A DNA stretch of 64,000 nt. Origin: Corinectria fuckeliana. Taxonomy: Eukaryota > Ascomycota > Sordariomycetes > Hypocreales > Nectriaceae. The notes under the pieces are model-generated. The model ran no database searches. It was not told where the DNA came from and saw only the letters and a program-made list of their open reading frames with translations. The DNA lies in assembly GCA_019137255.1 (NCBI GenBank), contig WPDH01000028.1, positions 124,001 to 188,000 of the forward strand, in the 5' to 3' direction. Position numbers and translations under genes: made by a program. Positions 30,702 through 42,506 of the stretch are shown here, one piece after another. Each line of letters opens with the position of its first letter. Within the stretch, counting starts at the first letter, position 1.

Positions 30702-32575
30702 TTAATCCAACGCCTCGCCGCTTAGGATGCTCTTGAGGATTCCCGCGCCCACACCCTCGGCAACCGCCTCGATCTCCTTCTCTCCGGCACTGCTCGTAAT
30801 CCGACGCTCGTCACCGGTTCCAATAGTGGGCTTTCGGCCTCTCTTGCTTGCCGTTTGTGGCGTCACGAAGCTGCCACTCCTGCCATCCGAGGCGTTGACC
30901 AGCCCAAGAGTTTCCAGGCTGCCCACCACCTCCCGAAACTCGGAGCTTGACAGCGGGTGAAGAACGGAGTCCCGGGTACACAACTGGCAGTAGGCCTCGA
31001 ACAGGGTCTTGACCGTGGGCGCCATTAGCTTCGACTTGGAAGGCGTACACAGCCCATTGGCCATCTTGGCAGCCGCCCGGTTCCGCTTCTCGCAGGCAAC
31101 CAATGCACACAGTGCCGCTTTCTGCTGTAGGTTGAGAGCCTTAAGTCGCTGAGTGGTCCCGTTGCTGAACGCAGCAGTAGTGATCTTGCTGAGATGTCCG
31201 ATTGATGCTCGGGGAGCCGTCTCCGCCGTGAGTGCCTTGAGCGATGTGGCCATGATCTGGACCACGCTTCGCTGTCCACTCCCAGAGACTCCGTTGATGT
31301 TCTCGCCAAGGGGTCGCTTGGAGGGTGTCATCTGCAGAAGCTTCTCCCGCGCCTCATCCTCATGCTTCCCTCTCGTCTCGGCCTCAACCAGATCCAGCGC
31401 TCGCCGGCAGATCTCGAATGCCTTGCGCAAATCTCCAGTCTGGCTGGACACCTTCCGGGAGCAGAGCTCAATTGCAGCAGGATGGATGAAGGGCACATAG
31501 CTCTCCTTCCCCTCCGGCATGAGCGACCTTAGCCTCGTGGAGATGATGTTTTTGACCTGGGCTGCTGTGTATGGAAGGAAGGGCAGAAGATCAGGCTTCA
31601 GGTTCTTGGACTTGAGTCGAGGCAAGAAGCGATCCGTGAGATCCAGGGCATTGGCAACACCAACCAGAACGAGTCGGGATGACTTTTGGAGGGACCATTC
31701 AAAGACTCGGTACAGACTTTCCAAGCCCATTGTGAGGATGTGGTCGATCTCGTCAAGAGTGACTAGGTAGACGCTGCTGGGTTTTGACTTGGGAAGGAAC
31801 ATTGCTTGCAGGGCTGCAACAGCATCCGCCTCAGACAAGTCGCTGCCCTGGCCCAAGGCTCCCAGGAGCGTCGTGTACAGGTCCTTCGATGACTTGATGC
31901 TCATGCAGTTGATGTACGCGGCCCGCACGTCGTCACGTTCCGAATACGCCTGGGCCATCTCGGTAATCATGGCGCTCTTGCCGGTTCCCGGCGGCCCACT
32001 GACATACAAGCATCCATTGGGGGTCTTCGAGGAAGAGCGGTCAAGGAACTTGGTGAGCTGCTCTCGCTCAGACTCTCGGCCAACCAGCTGGCCCGGCTCG
32101 GCACCGCGAGCAAAGAGTTGGCGAGCAGAATGATAGACGGTTTGGATGGTGCTGGGCGAGAGGGGAGTTTGGGGAGTCAACCGCTTGAAAAGTTTGCCTG
32201 CAGACATGACGGCATGCCGGGGAGTGGTGGGAGGTACGGCGAGTGCATCTCGGTGTCGGGGTGTTGAGGGAGTGACGGGGTTCTGCTTGATGGAGGATTG
32301 GGAGGGAGAGCGTCGGGCGATGGGAGGGAGCTCCTCGAAGTCATCGGCACCAAGAGATTCCTGGGGGTCTTGGTTCTCGTCGTTGTAGACTGGCGCAGTC
32401 TTGACGAGGCGGCGGCTCCTCTTGGAAGGAGTAAGGACTGGGCTCGATTCTGTTTTGTCGTTGTAGTTAGCAACTGGCTTCCTTACTTCCTACTTTCTCC
32501 TTTCCCGTTGGTGGACTAAGACTTACCCGCATCATCCACACTCCGGGTTCGCTTTCCTAGCGACGATCGAGTCAT
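30702..32575 (-). CDS. CDC6: DNA replication licensing factor Cdc6/Cdc18
   Basis: Two exons, complement(30702..32449, 32527..32575), give 598 residues. Cdc6 is the AAA+ ATPase that, with ORC and Cdt1, loads the MCM helicase on origins in G1. The N-terminus (MTRSSLGKRTRSVDDA) is a basic tail with nine Ser/Thr-Pro sites in about 120 residues, including one full CDK consensus (LTPSK), and an RRL that could be a cyclin-docking site. Walker A is GPPGTGKS (168-175) and Walker B is LVTLDEIDHI. The AAA+ lid and sensor-2 region end near SSQTGDLRKAFEICRRALD. A winged-helix domain follows (about 440-560). The intron (77 nt) splits a Glu codon. ACGCGT lies about 190 bp upstream of the start. Confidence 0.93.
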
Positions 32576-33524
32576 GACTGCGAGTGGTACCTTCCAATTC
32601 AAATACACAGATGGGTTGGCGACACTTGCTCGAAAGATGCCGACGTTGAGGCTGAAGGATGGAAGGTGGAGGGGGTGCGGTGATGGGCGGAAGGAGGATT
32701 AATTAGTACCCATGCCTGCCGTAGCCGCGCGCCATGGGACTCCTGCCCTGCAGGACGTGTTGGACGCGTCCGGGCGCGTCCGAGGTCGCGAAAGCCCATT
32801 AAAGTGATGGTCCGTGCACACGACGCATCAGGAACGCGCCTAGGTTAATTGCGCCACAGCTACTTATGCCGCCACAGACTCAGAGCCACGAGCCATGAGC
32901 TAATACGCCTCCACCATCTCGTGTGATTCGTGAATCCGATTGCCCTCGCGTCGTCGATTGGACGTGATGAACTGTGAACAGCTCATGTCCTTGTCCAGGG
33001 AAGACTTCCTGCAGACCCGCCTGATACCCAAATAGTCTAATTCTCCGATCCAAAAGAGGGAGGCAACTCGCGAGGAAACCATTGAACCATGCCCTTTTTG
33101 ATTGGCAAGGATATGGAGGCCCAGTCATATCCTGGCAACCTGTCAACTGTCTCTAGATCGCTCCTCGGCCTCCACTTTGAAGTTCGATCTCCATTCCACC
33201 TACCGTCGCTTCAAATCTGAACCTCGATGGCATCAGGCCACATTGTTGGTCGAATTGGCCCCAAGCCCGAAAACGAGGTCACGATACCTCGGCATTGGAT
33301 GTCTGGCCTCGTGTCCCTTAAGAGATTGAATACCGGGGATTGACTCCAAACACATGCATTACGTCATTAATCCTTCAACCATCCCTTTCGTCACCTTTGC
33401 TCTCTCTGCCTTGACATACATACATCCATCCATCGCACCTGGCACTGACTTTACCTGAGCAAAGAGTCAATTTTACTCAATAACTGTTCCCTATCTAGCC
33501 GAGCGATCTCCATCTCCATCGAAG
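32576..33524. promoter_or_regulatory. Divergent upstream region, CDC6 / TspO-type
   Basis: 949 bp between divergent starts, with MCB-type boxes near the CDC6 side. The middle (about 32880-33350) holds no recognisable gene; frames of 60-88 codons overlap on both strands and were rejected. Confidence 0.5.
32764..32780. promoter_or_regulatory. MCB-type (ACGCGT) cell-cycle box upstream of CDC6
   Basis: ACGCGT at 32764-32769 is followed five bases on by GCGCGTC (32774-32780). It lies 189-205 bp upstream of the CDC6 ATG. ACGCGT is the binding site of the yeast MBF complex and of its fungal APSES-family relatives, which drive G1/S genes. Function here is inferred. Confidence 0.55.
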
Positions 33525-34231
33525 ATGACGTCCTTTGTCCCTGCCCTCACCTTGCCCTCGGCGGTCTTCCTCAATCCCGCAGTGTCCATCCTGTTGCCCA
33601 TCGGCTTGGGGACTTCCGTTGGCCTCGCCGCAACCCGTCTGCTTTCCCTATCCGTGCCCAAATGACCGCTCGTCCGACTAACGCCGGCATGCATTGCTGC
33701 TGCAGAAACCCAAAAGACGTACCTCAACCTGAAGAAGCCTGACGTGCACCCTCCGCCATGGCTATTTGGTCCTACCTGGACCGTCCTCTACGGGTGAGCG
33801 CCTCCAGCACATCGCTCACGCACACCGTCTGCAAGTACTGACCGGTAGTCCCCTTGCTTAGTGTCATGGGTTACGCTGCCTATCGTGCAACTTTCAATGG
33901 CCTATCCCCGCTCAACTCCCCTGAGACCATCCGGACGACTAGGCACGCCATGACACTGTATTCGATTCAACTTGGCCTCAACCTCCTCTGGACCCCGCTG
34001 TTCTTCGGCCTTAACCGCCCTATCATTGCGACGGTGGAGATCCTCAGTCTCCTTGGCGTCAACGGTTACCTGACCTACGTTTGGAGCACCATTGACCCTG
34101 TTGCGAGCTGGTGCCAGGTCCCTTACCTCTGCTGGTTGGGATTTGCGTCGTACCTCTGTGGTCGCATTGGTTACTTGAACAACTGGGATTTGAGCGGCAA
34201 GTCAAACAAGGAGGAGATCAAGAGACAGTAG
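33525..34231 (+). CDS. TspO/peripheral benzodiazepine receptor family membrane protein
   Basis: Exons 33525..33636, 33706..33793 and 33862..34231 give 189 residues. Members are five-helix membrane proteins that bind tetrapyrroles and sterols, in the outer mitochondrial membrane or ER of eukaryotes. Typical segments are PPPWLFGPTWTVLYGVMGYAAY (the W-x-P-x-F family core), LNLLWTPLFFGLNRP and LCWLGFASYLCGRIGYLN. The N-terminal helix (about 12-37) is in exon 1. Intron 1 must start at a weak GTCTGC donor, because only that GT is in the required phase and the frame stops soon after; a perfect GACTAAC branch point and GCTGCAG acceptor support it. Intron 2 is GTGAGC to TTAG. It is divergent from CDC6; no functional link is evident. 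Confidence 0.88.
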
Positions 34232-34585
34232 AACATCCTTGTTGATCAACAACCAATTGACGGTCCTGCAAGACGCAAACTCCTTTTTCTAAAAGAGACT
34301 GCCAAGGGTTTGACTCTTGAAAGCCATCCTGTGTATCGAGCCTAAATCTGTATTCTCTATCCCGAACCTATTTGTTCAATCCCTCCTTTTGTCTAATAAT
34401 GCCCTATAAGTACTACCTATATGCACCCTCTACCACCATAATACTCCCCGGCCTCTTGACGCATGGAGAAAACAACCGAAAATGGTAAACGCCTGTGAAA
34501 ATGCCACGGCTATCGTGGCTCACCAAAACCTTTGTCGAATGCCCGCTACAAAGAACATGATCCCAAAATCACCATATAGTGAATG
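34232..34585. other. Convergent 3' flanks, no gene seen
   Basis: 354 bp between the TspO-type stop and the carrier stop. It is AT-richer, consistent with two polyadenylation regions. Confidence 0.6.
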
Positions 34586-35644
34586 CTAAGGGACGTATCC
34601 CTTCAATCCATCGTAAATCATGAAAATGAACGCGGAGCTCGGGGCTGATCGGAGGCAGGTCATGCCGCAGCCACGGTACATGCCACGGACGCCATGTTGT
34701 CGCCAAAGATTGGCTCCCTCTTTCCAGAACGTTCGCTTCTCTCCTAGGGTCCCTAGAGGAACCGTCTGCATACGCGACTTGATAGTGTCGGCAGGGAAGA
34801 AGATGAAGTTGTACGAGACACCCGCCGATGCGCCGGCAACGGCCTGTTGCCAAAAGGGCAGGGGAGTAGCCAAGATCTGTCGCTTTTCGGCCTCGGAAGA
34901 AGCAGCCTTTGTCTTCATCTGGTAGAACATGCTCGTCACCGTCTCCTTGGCTCCAAACCACGCAGAGCCGCCACCGGCTTCTCTGATCAAGGTTCCTAGT
35001 TGGCCATGCCAGAAGCCCCTCAACCCTTCGTGGCGGAAGATCTCCCTGACGACGGGTAGAGGGCGGAGCGGGGTCCCTGCAGAGCCATCTCCTACCATGG
35101 GAGCTTGGATCTTGCATTTGACGAGCTCAATTGGAGTGAGCACCACGGACGTAAAGGCGCCGGAGAAGGCACCGGTGAGGAACAGGTCGGGAAGAGACAT
35201 GCCCTTATCCCGAGAGGCCCATCCGCTCATGAACATAAGCTCACGTCCTAGGCTCTCAAAGACAAAAAGACTGCTCGTCTCAGCAGCGGCTCCCACTACA
35301 GGAGCGCTGATGCCTCGATACAGCCCGAGAAATCCATCACTCTTTATAGCTTGTCGGAAGCAGTCCAGGGGGCCGATATATCGGAGCGGTAGGTGGTCAG
35401 GCTGGCTTTGTAGCCGCACCTTGACTGTGTCGAATGGGTATTCGATGTATTTGCCCACGACACCAGCAGCCTGTTTCAGTTAGCATAGGTGAGAGATAGC
35501 ACGGGGAAGGGCACGTACTGAGCCACAGACGACGTCTTCGACAGCCTTTTTTATGGCTGTCTTGCCCTTGAGCGCAATCTCCACAGGCGAGGTCGCATTC
35601 ATGTCTGCGGCCTCGACGGCAACGGAAGCGGGATCCATTTGCAT
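34586..35644 (-). CDS. Mitochondrial ornithine carrier (ORT1/ARG-13 type)
   Basis: Two exons, complement(34586..35470, 35519..35644), give 336 residues. It belongs to the SLC25 family and exports ornithine made in the matrix to the cytosol for arginine synthesis. Three repeats are visible. Each has a Px[DE]xx[KR] signature: [24 protein letters not shown] and [12 protein letters not shown]. The companion motifs are [21 protein letters not shown] and [10 protein letters not shown]. The second-repeat segment [21 protein letters not shown] and the [13 protein letters not shown] stretch resemble the Ort1/Arg-13 group. The N-terminus [16 protein letters not shown] is not presequence-like, normal for carriers; an alternative ATG is two codons later. 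The intron (48 nt) is GTACGT to AACAG. It shares a 1.6-kb divergent region with thymidylate synthase. The carrier fold is certain and the substrate probable. Confidence 0.85.
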
Positions 35645-37287
35645 AACAGCGGGGGGGAGTATGTCAGGGATATTTCAACGAATAGAGGCAGAAGAAGGAT
35701 GAGAAATGGGTAACGATGAGGAAGGTCGGAGAATGGCGGTGTCTCGATATATGCCTTCTAGGACTCGGGGTGAGGGGCAGCTTGCTTGACGATCAGGTAC
35801 CTGGATATCGATGCAATACCGAAACTCAATACCGACAGACAGGCTGAGGCGGGGGAACGGATAGCATTTCGCGGCGTGCGCACAGAGACCGAGAAAGTAG
35901 GCAGGGCTTTCCGTAGGGGAGAGAGAGAGCAGTGACAGAAGGCAGCGCGGCCAGCCTGCTTTGTCCTCAGCGCATACTGGAGACAGGAGATGGGAGCGAG
36001 GTAGGATGGGAACACGGCACAGAGTGGGCCGTCGGGGAAGGTCGAAGAGGGGCTTTAAGACAACGAGAGCACGCCTTGCTACAGGTTCAAGGCTCAGAAC
36101 AGTCCTTCCCTCGCGAGCCGGAGTCGGAGTCGGAGATCCCTAGTCACGACAGTGGGCTGCGACATAAAATCACCGCCCACGGACGTGCAAAATGGGTGGA
36201 TGAAAGCACGCTTTGGCGCTTTGGAGGCAGGCAAAAATTTCTTATCACCTTATCGGGATAGCATGTGACATCACGGTACCCGCCTTTTTCGCGACCTCCA
36301 GCCAACCAGCGGCCGGTCACACTTATCAGATCGCCTGTGCGCCGGACACGACCCGGCAAGTCATCCAGACAAGGGACCAGGAGCCATGTTTTGCAGTGTA
36401 AAAGCGCAAAGGTTTGGAGGGGCAAAGAGGCCCACGGGGGGGCTCAGTAGGGACCTGGAGGGGCTCTTCGGTCCATCTAGGGCAGGCCCCCCATTGGAGG
36501 CCCCATCGCAGCTCCATTTTGGGGGCCTACGCATGGCCGTCTCTGGAAGGCCATGTACATAGTACCAGCTAGCGTCCTGCAACTTGATCGACTGATTGAT
36601 TAGATGACTGCTCCGGCGCCGGGCTGAGCACTACTGTGCCCAATGAGCATTGGTCCTTGTGAAGACCCGAGGACGGCACCCACACATGCCAGCCCGTCCT
36701 CGTTGTTGCTGATATTGCATAAGAAGTTGCGAATCCTTTACGGCAGTTTGCGACACAAGCTCCAGCTGAAAAGCTCAATAGTTTAATGCTTTTGGCCAAT
36801 GAGAGCGGCCCTGGCTCCCAAGTGTCTCACATCTGGGCCGGGTGCCTCGACGCGCACCGCCAATCCATTGGGGCTAGAGTCTACATATGTAGAGAGCTGC
36901 TTTGGGGCCACCTCACTCATCAGTGGCGTAGGGTCGATGCAGGAAGACACCTTCTCGGTAACTACGTACCGTCATCGGAAATTCGATGCGTTAGTTTGCG
37001 CGAAATCTTAGCCAGCGGAAGGATCCTTGATCTTGGATTCTTGGGCGTCGGGAAGTGGATTTTACAATATGCCGGCAGGGGGGCAGCTGCGCTAAGACCG
37101 TTTCTGGCGAAGACGTCGGCGTCGGGAAAACCATTGACCGCTCATCCCACTTCACTTTCAAAGGTGGGGGTAGAGTCGCGCTTGGTCGCGACCAGACGCG
37201 TCTCGCTGATCAAATCAATTAGACTAAGGTCATACTCATACTCCATCCCGTCTTGAGATCCAGCATCCAATTAACACCACACCCAAC
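35645..37287. promoter_or_regulatory. Divergent upstream region, ornithine carrier / thymidylate synthase, 1.6 kb
   Basis: Contains the thymidylate synthase MCB box (separate entry) preceded by a TCGCG-rich stretch (37176-37191). Bases 36415-36540 are C/G-run-rich with short self-complementary GGGGCC pieces. No convincing gene was seen; overlapping frames up to 156 codons were rejected. Confidence 0.5.
37196..37201. promoter_or_regulatory. MCB-type (ACGCGT) box upstream of thymidylate synthase
   Basis: ACGCGT sits inside the 10-bp palindrome AGACGCGTCT, 87 bp upstream of the thymidylate synthase ATG. A second ACGCGT lies inside the first intron at 37513-37518. Yeast thymidylate synthase is a known MCB-controlled gene, so G1/S control is plausible. 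Confidence 0.6.
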
Positions 37288-38384
<1,097 letters not shown>

Positions 38385-38863
38385 GAAAGAAATTCCTTAT
38401 AGGGTTACCATGGGTTGGCGGATTGTTTTCAGGAATAAATGGCGTTGATAGATGATGGGTGGAAATTGAGAGCCCAAGGCTAAATAATCGTACATGTATT
38501 GTATCGCGCATCGTTGCGGATCATGAGACGCTCAACTAGCGCGTAGCGTTTCGGCGTTCTCGTGTAGCTTATGATGCTTATCATTGCAGAAGCGGACCTT
38601 ATGAGAACATCGGGCATTCTCCACTGCACGCCCCCTTTTTCTCAAGCATGGGCGAAGTAAGGTGCTTGACAATGGCATGGTGAAACAGAGACACGCAAGG
38701 GAGACCGTTTTGCAGAGATGCTGGAGGTTGTATTCAAGATGAGAGTGATAAGGCCTGTATGGCACATTACACTACTAATACAAAAAGGACGCGAGGATTT
38801 GGGCCACAGCTTCCTGGTGATATCAACGTTGACAAATTTTCAAACACGAAAAAATGCAATACC
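38385..38863. other. Convergent 3' flanks, no gene seen
   Basis: 479 bp between the thymidylate synthase stop and the SHR3 stop. Nothing structured was seen. Confidence 0.6.
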
Positions 38864-39595
38864 TTACTGCTTCTTCTTGTTCGCAGCCTTGCTGGGGGAC
38901 CCCTCCTTCTTTTCCGCAGCAGCCTCTTTTGCGGCGGCGGCGATATCGTCCGCCTCCTTCTTCTCAGCATACCACTGACCGGCCTGGAGGACCAGAATGC
39001 CGACGAGAACAAGAGCGAGGATGGTGTTGCTTGCAGAAAGGACTTTCAAAGTGTCCTCGCGCCCAAGGATCATCTCACCGTGCTCGCCATCGTGCGTCTT
39101 GCCCTCAAATTCGTCGTTGGACCAGATGTCGGCGCTGACGGTGCGCAGGCCCTTGATGATGTTGGCAACGTAGACACCGAAGCCAATGATGTATAGGATG
39201 AGAGAAGCGCCGTCGAAGAGGAAGTTTGCCTCGCTGGGCTTGAAGAGCTTGATGAAGAAGCCGACGAAGCCAATGGAGATGATGATGTGGAGCATGCGGC
39301 TGATGAGAGGCGGGCACTGGTGGACGAATTTGAGATGGGTCTCGAGGTGGTTGAGGAATTCATCGGTGACGGGGGCCTTGGTCCAGAGGAGGGGGAAGTC
39401 GTAGGGGAAGGAAGCGAAGAGGACACCGAGGAAGAAGCAAACGGCTGTGGGGAAAGAGTTAGCGTGAGGTCTGGAGGGGGAGCATGGCGCGAAGGTGCGA
39501 GCAAGGGGACAGGGCTTACGAGCGATGATCATGAAAGTCGCGAATGAGCCGCTTCCACGCGGCTTGGTGTTCTTGCTCCAATCGATGAAACCCAT
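38864..39595 (-). CDS. SHR3: ER packaging chaperone for amino-acid permeases, Shr3
   Basis: Two exons, complement(38864..39444, 39520..39595), give 218 residues. Shr3 is an ER membrane chaperone that lets amino-acid permeases fold and enter COPII vesicles. Four hydrophobic segments are visible: FATFMIIAPVCFFLGVLFAS, the LISRMLHIIISIGFVGFFI helix, the FLFDGASLILYIIGFGVYVA helix and the NTILALVLVGILVLQAGQW helix. FPYDFPLLWTKAP and KPSEANFLFDGASL are strong family marks. The tail is Ala/Lys/Glu-rich and ends NKKKQ, close to a dilysine ER signal. The 75-nt intron (39445-39519, GTAAGC to CCACAG) is 3n and stop-free, so retention would insert 25 residues in the first helix. Confidence 0.9.
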   Translation of the reverse strand: MGFIDWSKNTKPRGSGSFATFMIIARKPCPLARTFAPCSPSRPHANSFPTAVCFFLGVLFASFPYDFPLLWTKAPVTDEFLNHLETHLKFVHQCPPLISRMLHIIISIGFVGFFIKLFKPSEANFLFDGASLILYIIGFGVYVANIIKGLRTVSADIWSNDEFEGKTHDGEHGEMILGREDTLKVLSASNTILALVLVGILVLQAGQWYAEKKEADDIAAAAKEAAAEKKEGSPSKAANKKKQ

Positions 39596-40398
39596 TTTGG
39601 CTGGAGGTTGAAGGGAATAGAGGCTACAATGTGAATTGCGCCAACGGCTAGAGGGGCAAGAAATGCGACAAGGTGGTGGGTGTCGCAAAAAAAGCCGCGA
39701 GAAAAAAGTTGGGCGAAAGGCACCGGAGCGTATTGGGTGGAGACTTGCGATAGGGGTGGAGGATGTCCGAGGAGGGGAGAGAGAAAGGCGCGAAGGAGAT
39801 AGACAGGATGGAGAGAAGCAGAAGAAGGTGAAGGAGAAAGAGAGGGCGAGAAGAACGATGGAGTAGCGTGATGGTGTCTACAGGAAGGACGGGATGCGGA
39901 GCAAGGCTGACACCGAGTGCGTACCTACTTAGGCATAGTAATTAGTATGACAACCGCTGCAGCGTGGTACCTTCCGGTTCGGTGGTAGTAGAGGCTGGGG
40001 AAAGACAGGTCCAGCCCAGTGCTCCACCAGTGTGGAGATTCTGAGTGGTTCCCAAGCCTGATTCAGCCCCACAGAATGAGTGAGGGTCCAATGGTAGAAC
40101 TGGGCAATTAAGGAGAACTTGAAGTCTTCCAGGCTTCTAGAAGCTGGCGCTGGGATGGGCTTGGGATGACATGATCATAGGTACTATCTAGTGGAGAGGA
40201 AATTGATGACAGGCCAGGGTCGGTTTCTTGAGATACCTTACCATGCAAATAATCCAAGGAGGTAGCGGACAATACGTAATAAAAAGTGAAGACTCGATGC
40301 AATCTGGGCCATAATCTCTTACCACCTGCCATGAATCGTTTAACGTTGGGGGAGCTGGCCAGTGCTTTCTTCCTTATCTGGAGTTAAAGTCTCCGCTA
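39596..40398. other. SHR3 upstream region, no gene seen
   Basis: About 800 bp between the SHR3 start and the AT-rich element. The first 300 bp are GA-rich on the + strand. Nothing else was recognised. Confidence 0.55.
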
Positions 40399-41153
40399 AG
40401 TCCCCCCCCCCCACTTATGGACAGCCCCCCCTTCTAGACCACCTTTTCCACTAAAACACCAATACTTTAAAATTCTATATTAAATTAGACTATTAACTAA
40501 GAATGATAAAAGTTTTACTATATATTCTATATATATAAAAGAGACTATATTTAAAGTTTAAAGACTTTTTACTAAAGAATAAGCTAGTAATAAGAGGTAT
40601 AAGATTAGTTAAGATAAGTTTTTTAAAATAGATAATAAAAATCTTTAAAAAATCTTATAATTATCTATTGAAAATAATTATTATAAAAGTGGTCTTCTTA
40701 CTAAGAAATTCCTTATAATTAGAAAGTTATTAAATAATATCTTTAAAATAAATCTTTAAAAAATATAATTTAGCTTTTTCTTAAATATAACTAAAAATAG
40801 TTAAAAAGTAATTTACTAAGATTTATTCTTTATATTATATTTAGATTAAAAAGCTATTTATATTTTTATAATATTTAAAAAGATTTTATATTACTTTAAA
40901 TATTAACTTTTAAATTACTTAAGAAATTATATATAAAAATTTAATACTTACTAAAGTATTTATTTAATAGCTAAATAAACTATAAAATCTAACTTTATTT
41001 TTTTTATATAATATTATTTAAAGTACTAGCTAGGTTTAAATTCCTAAGTTATTTTCCGTGTAGCTTAATTTATTATAAAATCTTTAAATATATGCATTTT
41101 GGTGGAAAAGGTGGTCTAAAAGGGGAGGCGGTCCATAAGTGGGGGGGGGGACT
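40399..41153. mobile_element. MITE-like DNA transposon remnant, mariner-type TA duplication, AT-rich core
   Basis: About 57-bp terminal inverted repeats bound a 755-bp element. Both start AGT, then 10 or 11 C, then ACTTATGGAC. After a variable GC block, both read TAGACCACCTTTTCCAC. The left copy is 40399-40455 and the right copy 41097-41153. TA dinucleotides flank both ends (40397-40398 and 41154-41155), the duplication expected of Tc1/mariner transposons. The interior (about 40460-41090) is overwhelmingly A/T with no open frame, unlike any other part of the window. This fits a non-autonomous element, probably degraded by RIP-type C-to-T mutation; several TIR mismatches are C/T. No transposase remains. 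Confidence 0.85.
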
Positions 41154-41789
41154 TACTCCACTGTTCCACGCTGAGCGCCCGTCCACAGGGATTTTACATA
41201 TGTGTCAACCTTATGGAATTCTCGTGATAATTACTTGGTGTAAATGGTTGATAAAAGTACTTTACGTAGTACCTATAGCTACAAATAACCCCCTTGAATC
41301 TGCTTCGGGTCTCCCGCTCTCAGCCCTGCGGGCCGGCCCCACCGCCAATGTCTTGCCTCACACACCACGCCGAAAACGTCACCATAGTCTCAACTCCACG
41401 CTCAAGCCATCGCCACACCCGGAATGCACTCATGCGTCCCGCCAGTTGTGTTCTCATCACGTACAGTAGACGAATGCGTCGCGCCACACTCGTGCATTCC
41501 TTAGCTATTTATGCTTCAACCATCTCCGCACTCGATAGTCTAACTACGTATTACTCGCGCTCGGTTTGTGCCACTGACTCAACACACTCTGTAGAGTCGA
41601 CGCTGTCCATGGCGATTCGAGCCGAGCAAATAACGATATATATTCTATATACTCTACAAGTCGCTCCTTTGTTGTGACGCTTGACCACACTTCATCTGCT
41701 GACCTTTGCTTCTTTGCTCTTTGCCTTTGTGTTGCAGCTCTGTGCCATCCTACTGTTACATATATCAATACCGACGCCCTCTGTTCACG
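41154..41789. other. Upstream region of WSC gene
   Basis: 636 bp between the MITE and the WSC start. The last 150 bp contain TATATATTCTATATAC (41636-41651), a possible TATA region about 140 bp before the ATG. Frames here are short and overlap on both strands. Confidence 0.5.
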
Positions 41790-42357
41790 ATGCTTCTATC
41801 TCTCCAAACAATCCTTGCCGCTCTAGCCCTCCTCACCGTTCCTGTTGTCATCGCCAATACCCCCCGAGCCACAGACGCCGGCATATATACCGAGTCCAAA
41901 AAGTACGACTACTACGGCTGCTATAACGAAACTGTCGACGTCGCCGACTCTTCGGGGGCCCGCGCCCTCGACGACGGCACCTCTCTCGTTGAGAAGAGCA
42001 ATATGACGGTGTCCCTGTGCCTCGACTTTTGCTCGTCGAACGGAACCGATTATCGCTTTGCTGGGTTGGAGTATTCACGGTAGGCTTTTCTCCTTTCAAC
42101 ATGAAGTAGAAATTGGGCCCGATGGATTGCTGACATACCGTCACCATAGGGAATGCTGGTGCTCCCAGAGCTTGTCGGCCCTCTCGGAGAAGCTGAGTGA
42201 AAAGCAGTGTTCATATCCATGTGAAGGGAATGCTACTCAACTCTGCGGTGCGGCCTTGAAACTGAGTGTGTACAAGCTCAAAAGTGCTGCGTCCGTGGGA
42301 CCTCGGATTTCTGTGCTGCTGCTTCTCGCTGCTGCTATTGTAATGTGGTTCTGTTAA
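41790..42357 (+). CDS. Small WSC-domain surface protein, probably GPI-anchored
   Basis: Exons 41790..42079 and 42150..42357 give 165 residues. A signal peptide (about 1-22, MLLSLQTILAALALLTVPVV) is followed by a WSC domain (about 40-145). Its eight Cys are in YGCYNE, SLCLDFCSS, ECWCSQ, KQCSYPCEG and QLCGAA. WSC domains bind cell-wall glucans or other carbohydrates. Two or three N-glycosylation sites lie inside. The protein ends in about 16 hydrophobic residues (ISVLLLLAAAIVMWFC) with no basic tail, as for a GPI-attachment signal. The intron splits an Arg codon (GTAGGC to CATAG). There is no cytoplasmic tail, so it is not a Wsc1-type stress sensor. An earlier in-frame start was not needed because the signal peptide is complete here. 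Confidence 0.88.
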
Positions 42358-42506
42358 CGTATCTAAAATAAGCAGCTGCGTTGCATATAGGGATCCAGAC
42401 ATCTTGAGCTCATTGAGCGTCATATGTAGAGTGGCTTGAATAAACAGTGCCCGCCACTAACACCCCCCTTCGTCCCTCATTCCCAGCCTGTACAATTATT
42501 CGGGAC

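Noticed and set aside
40460..41090. AT-rich block as centromere or replication origin
   Set aside because: It is bounded exactly by TIRs and TA dinucleotides, which fits a transposon better, and it is too short for a fungal centromere.
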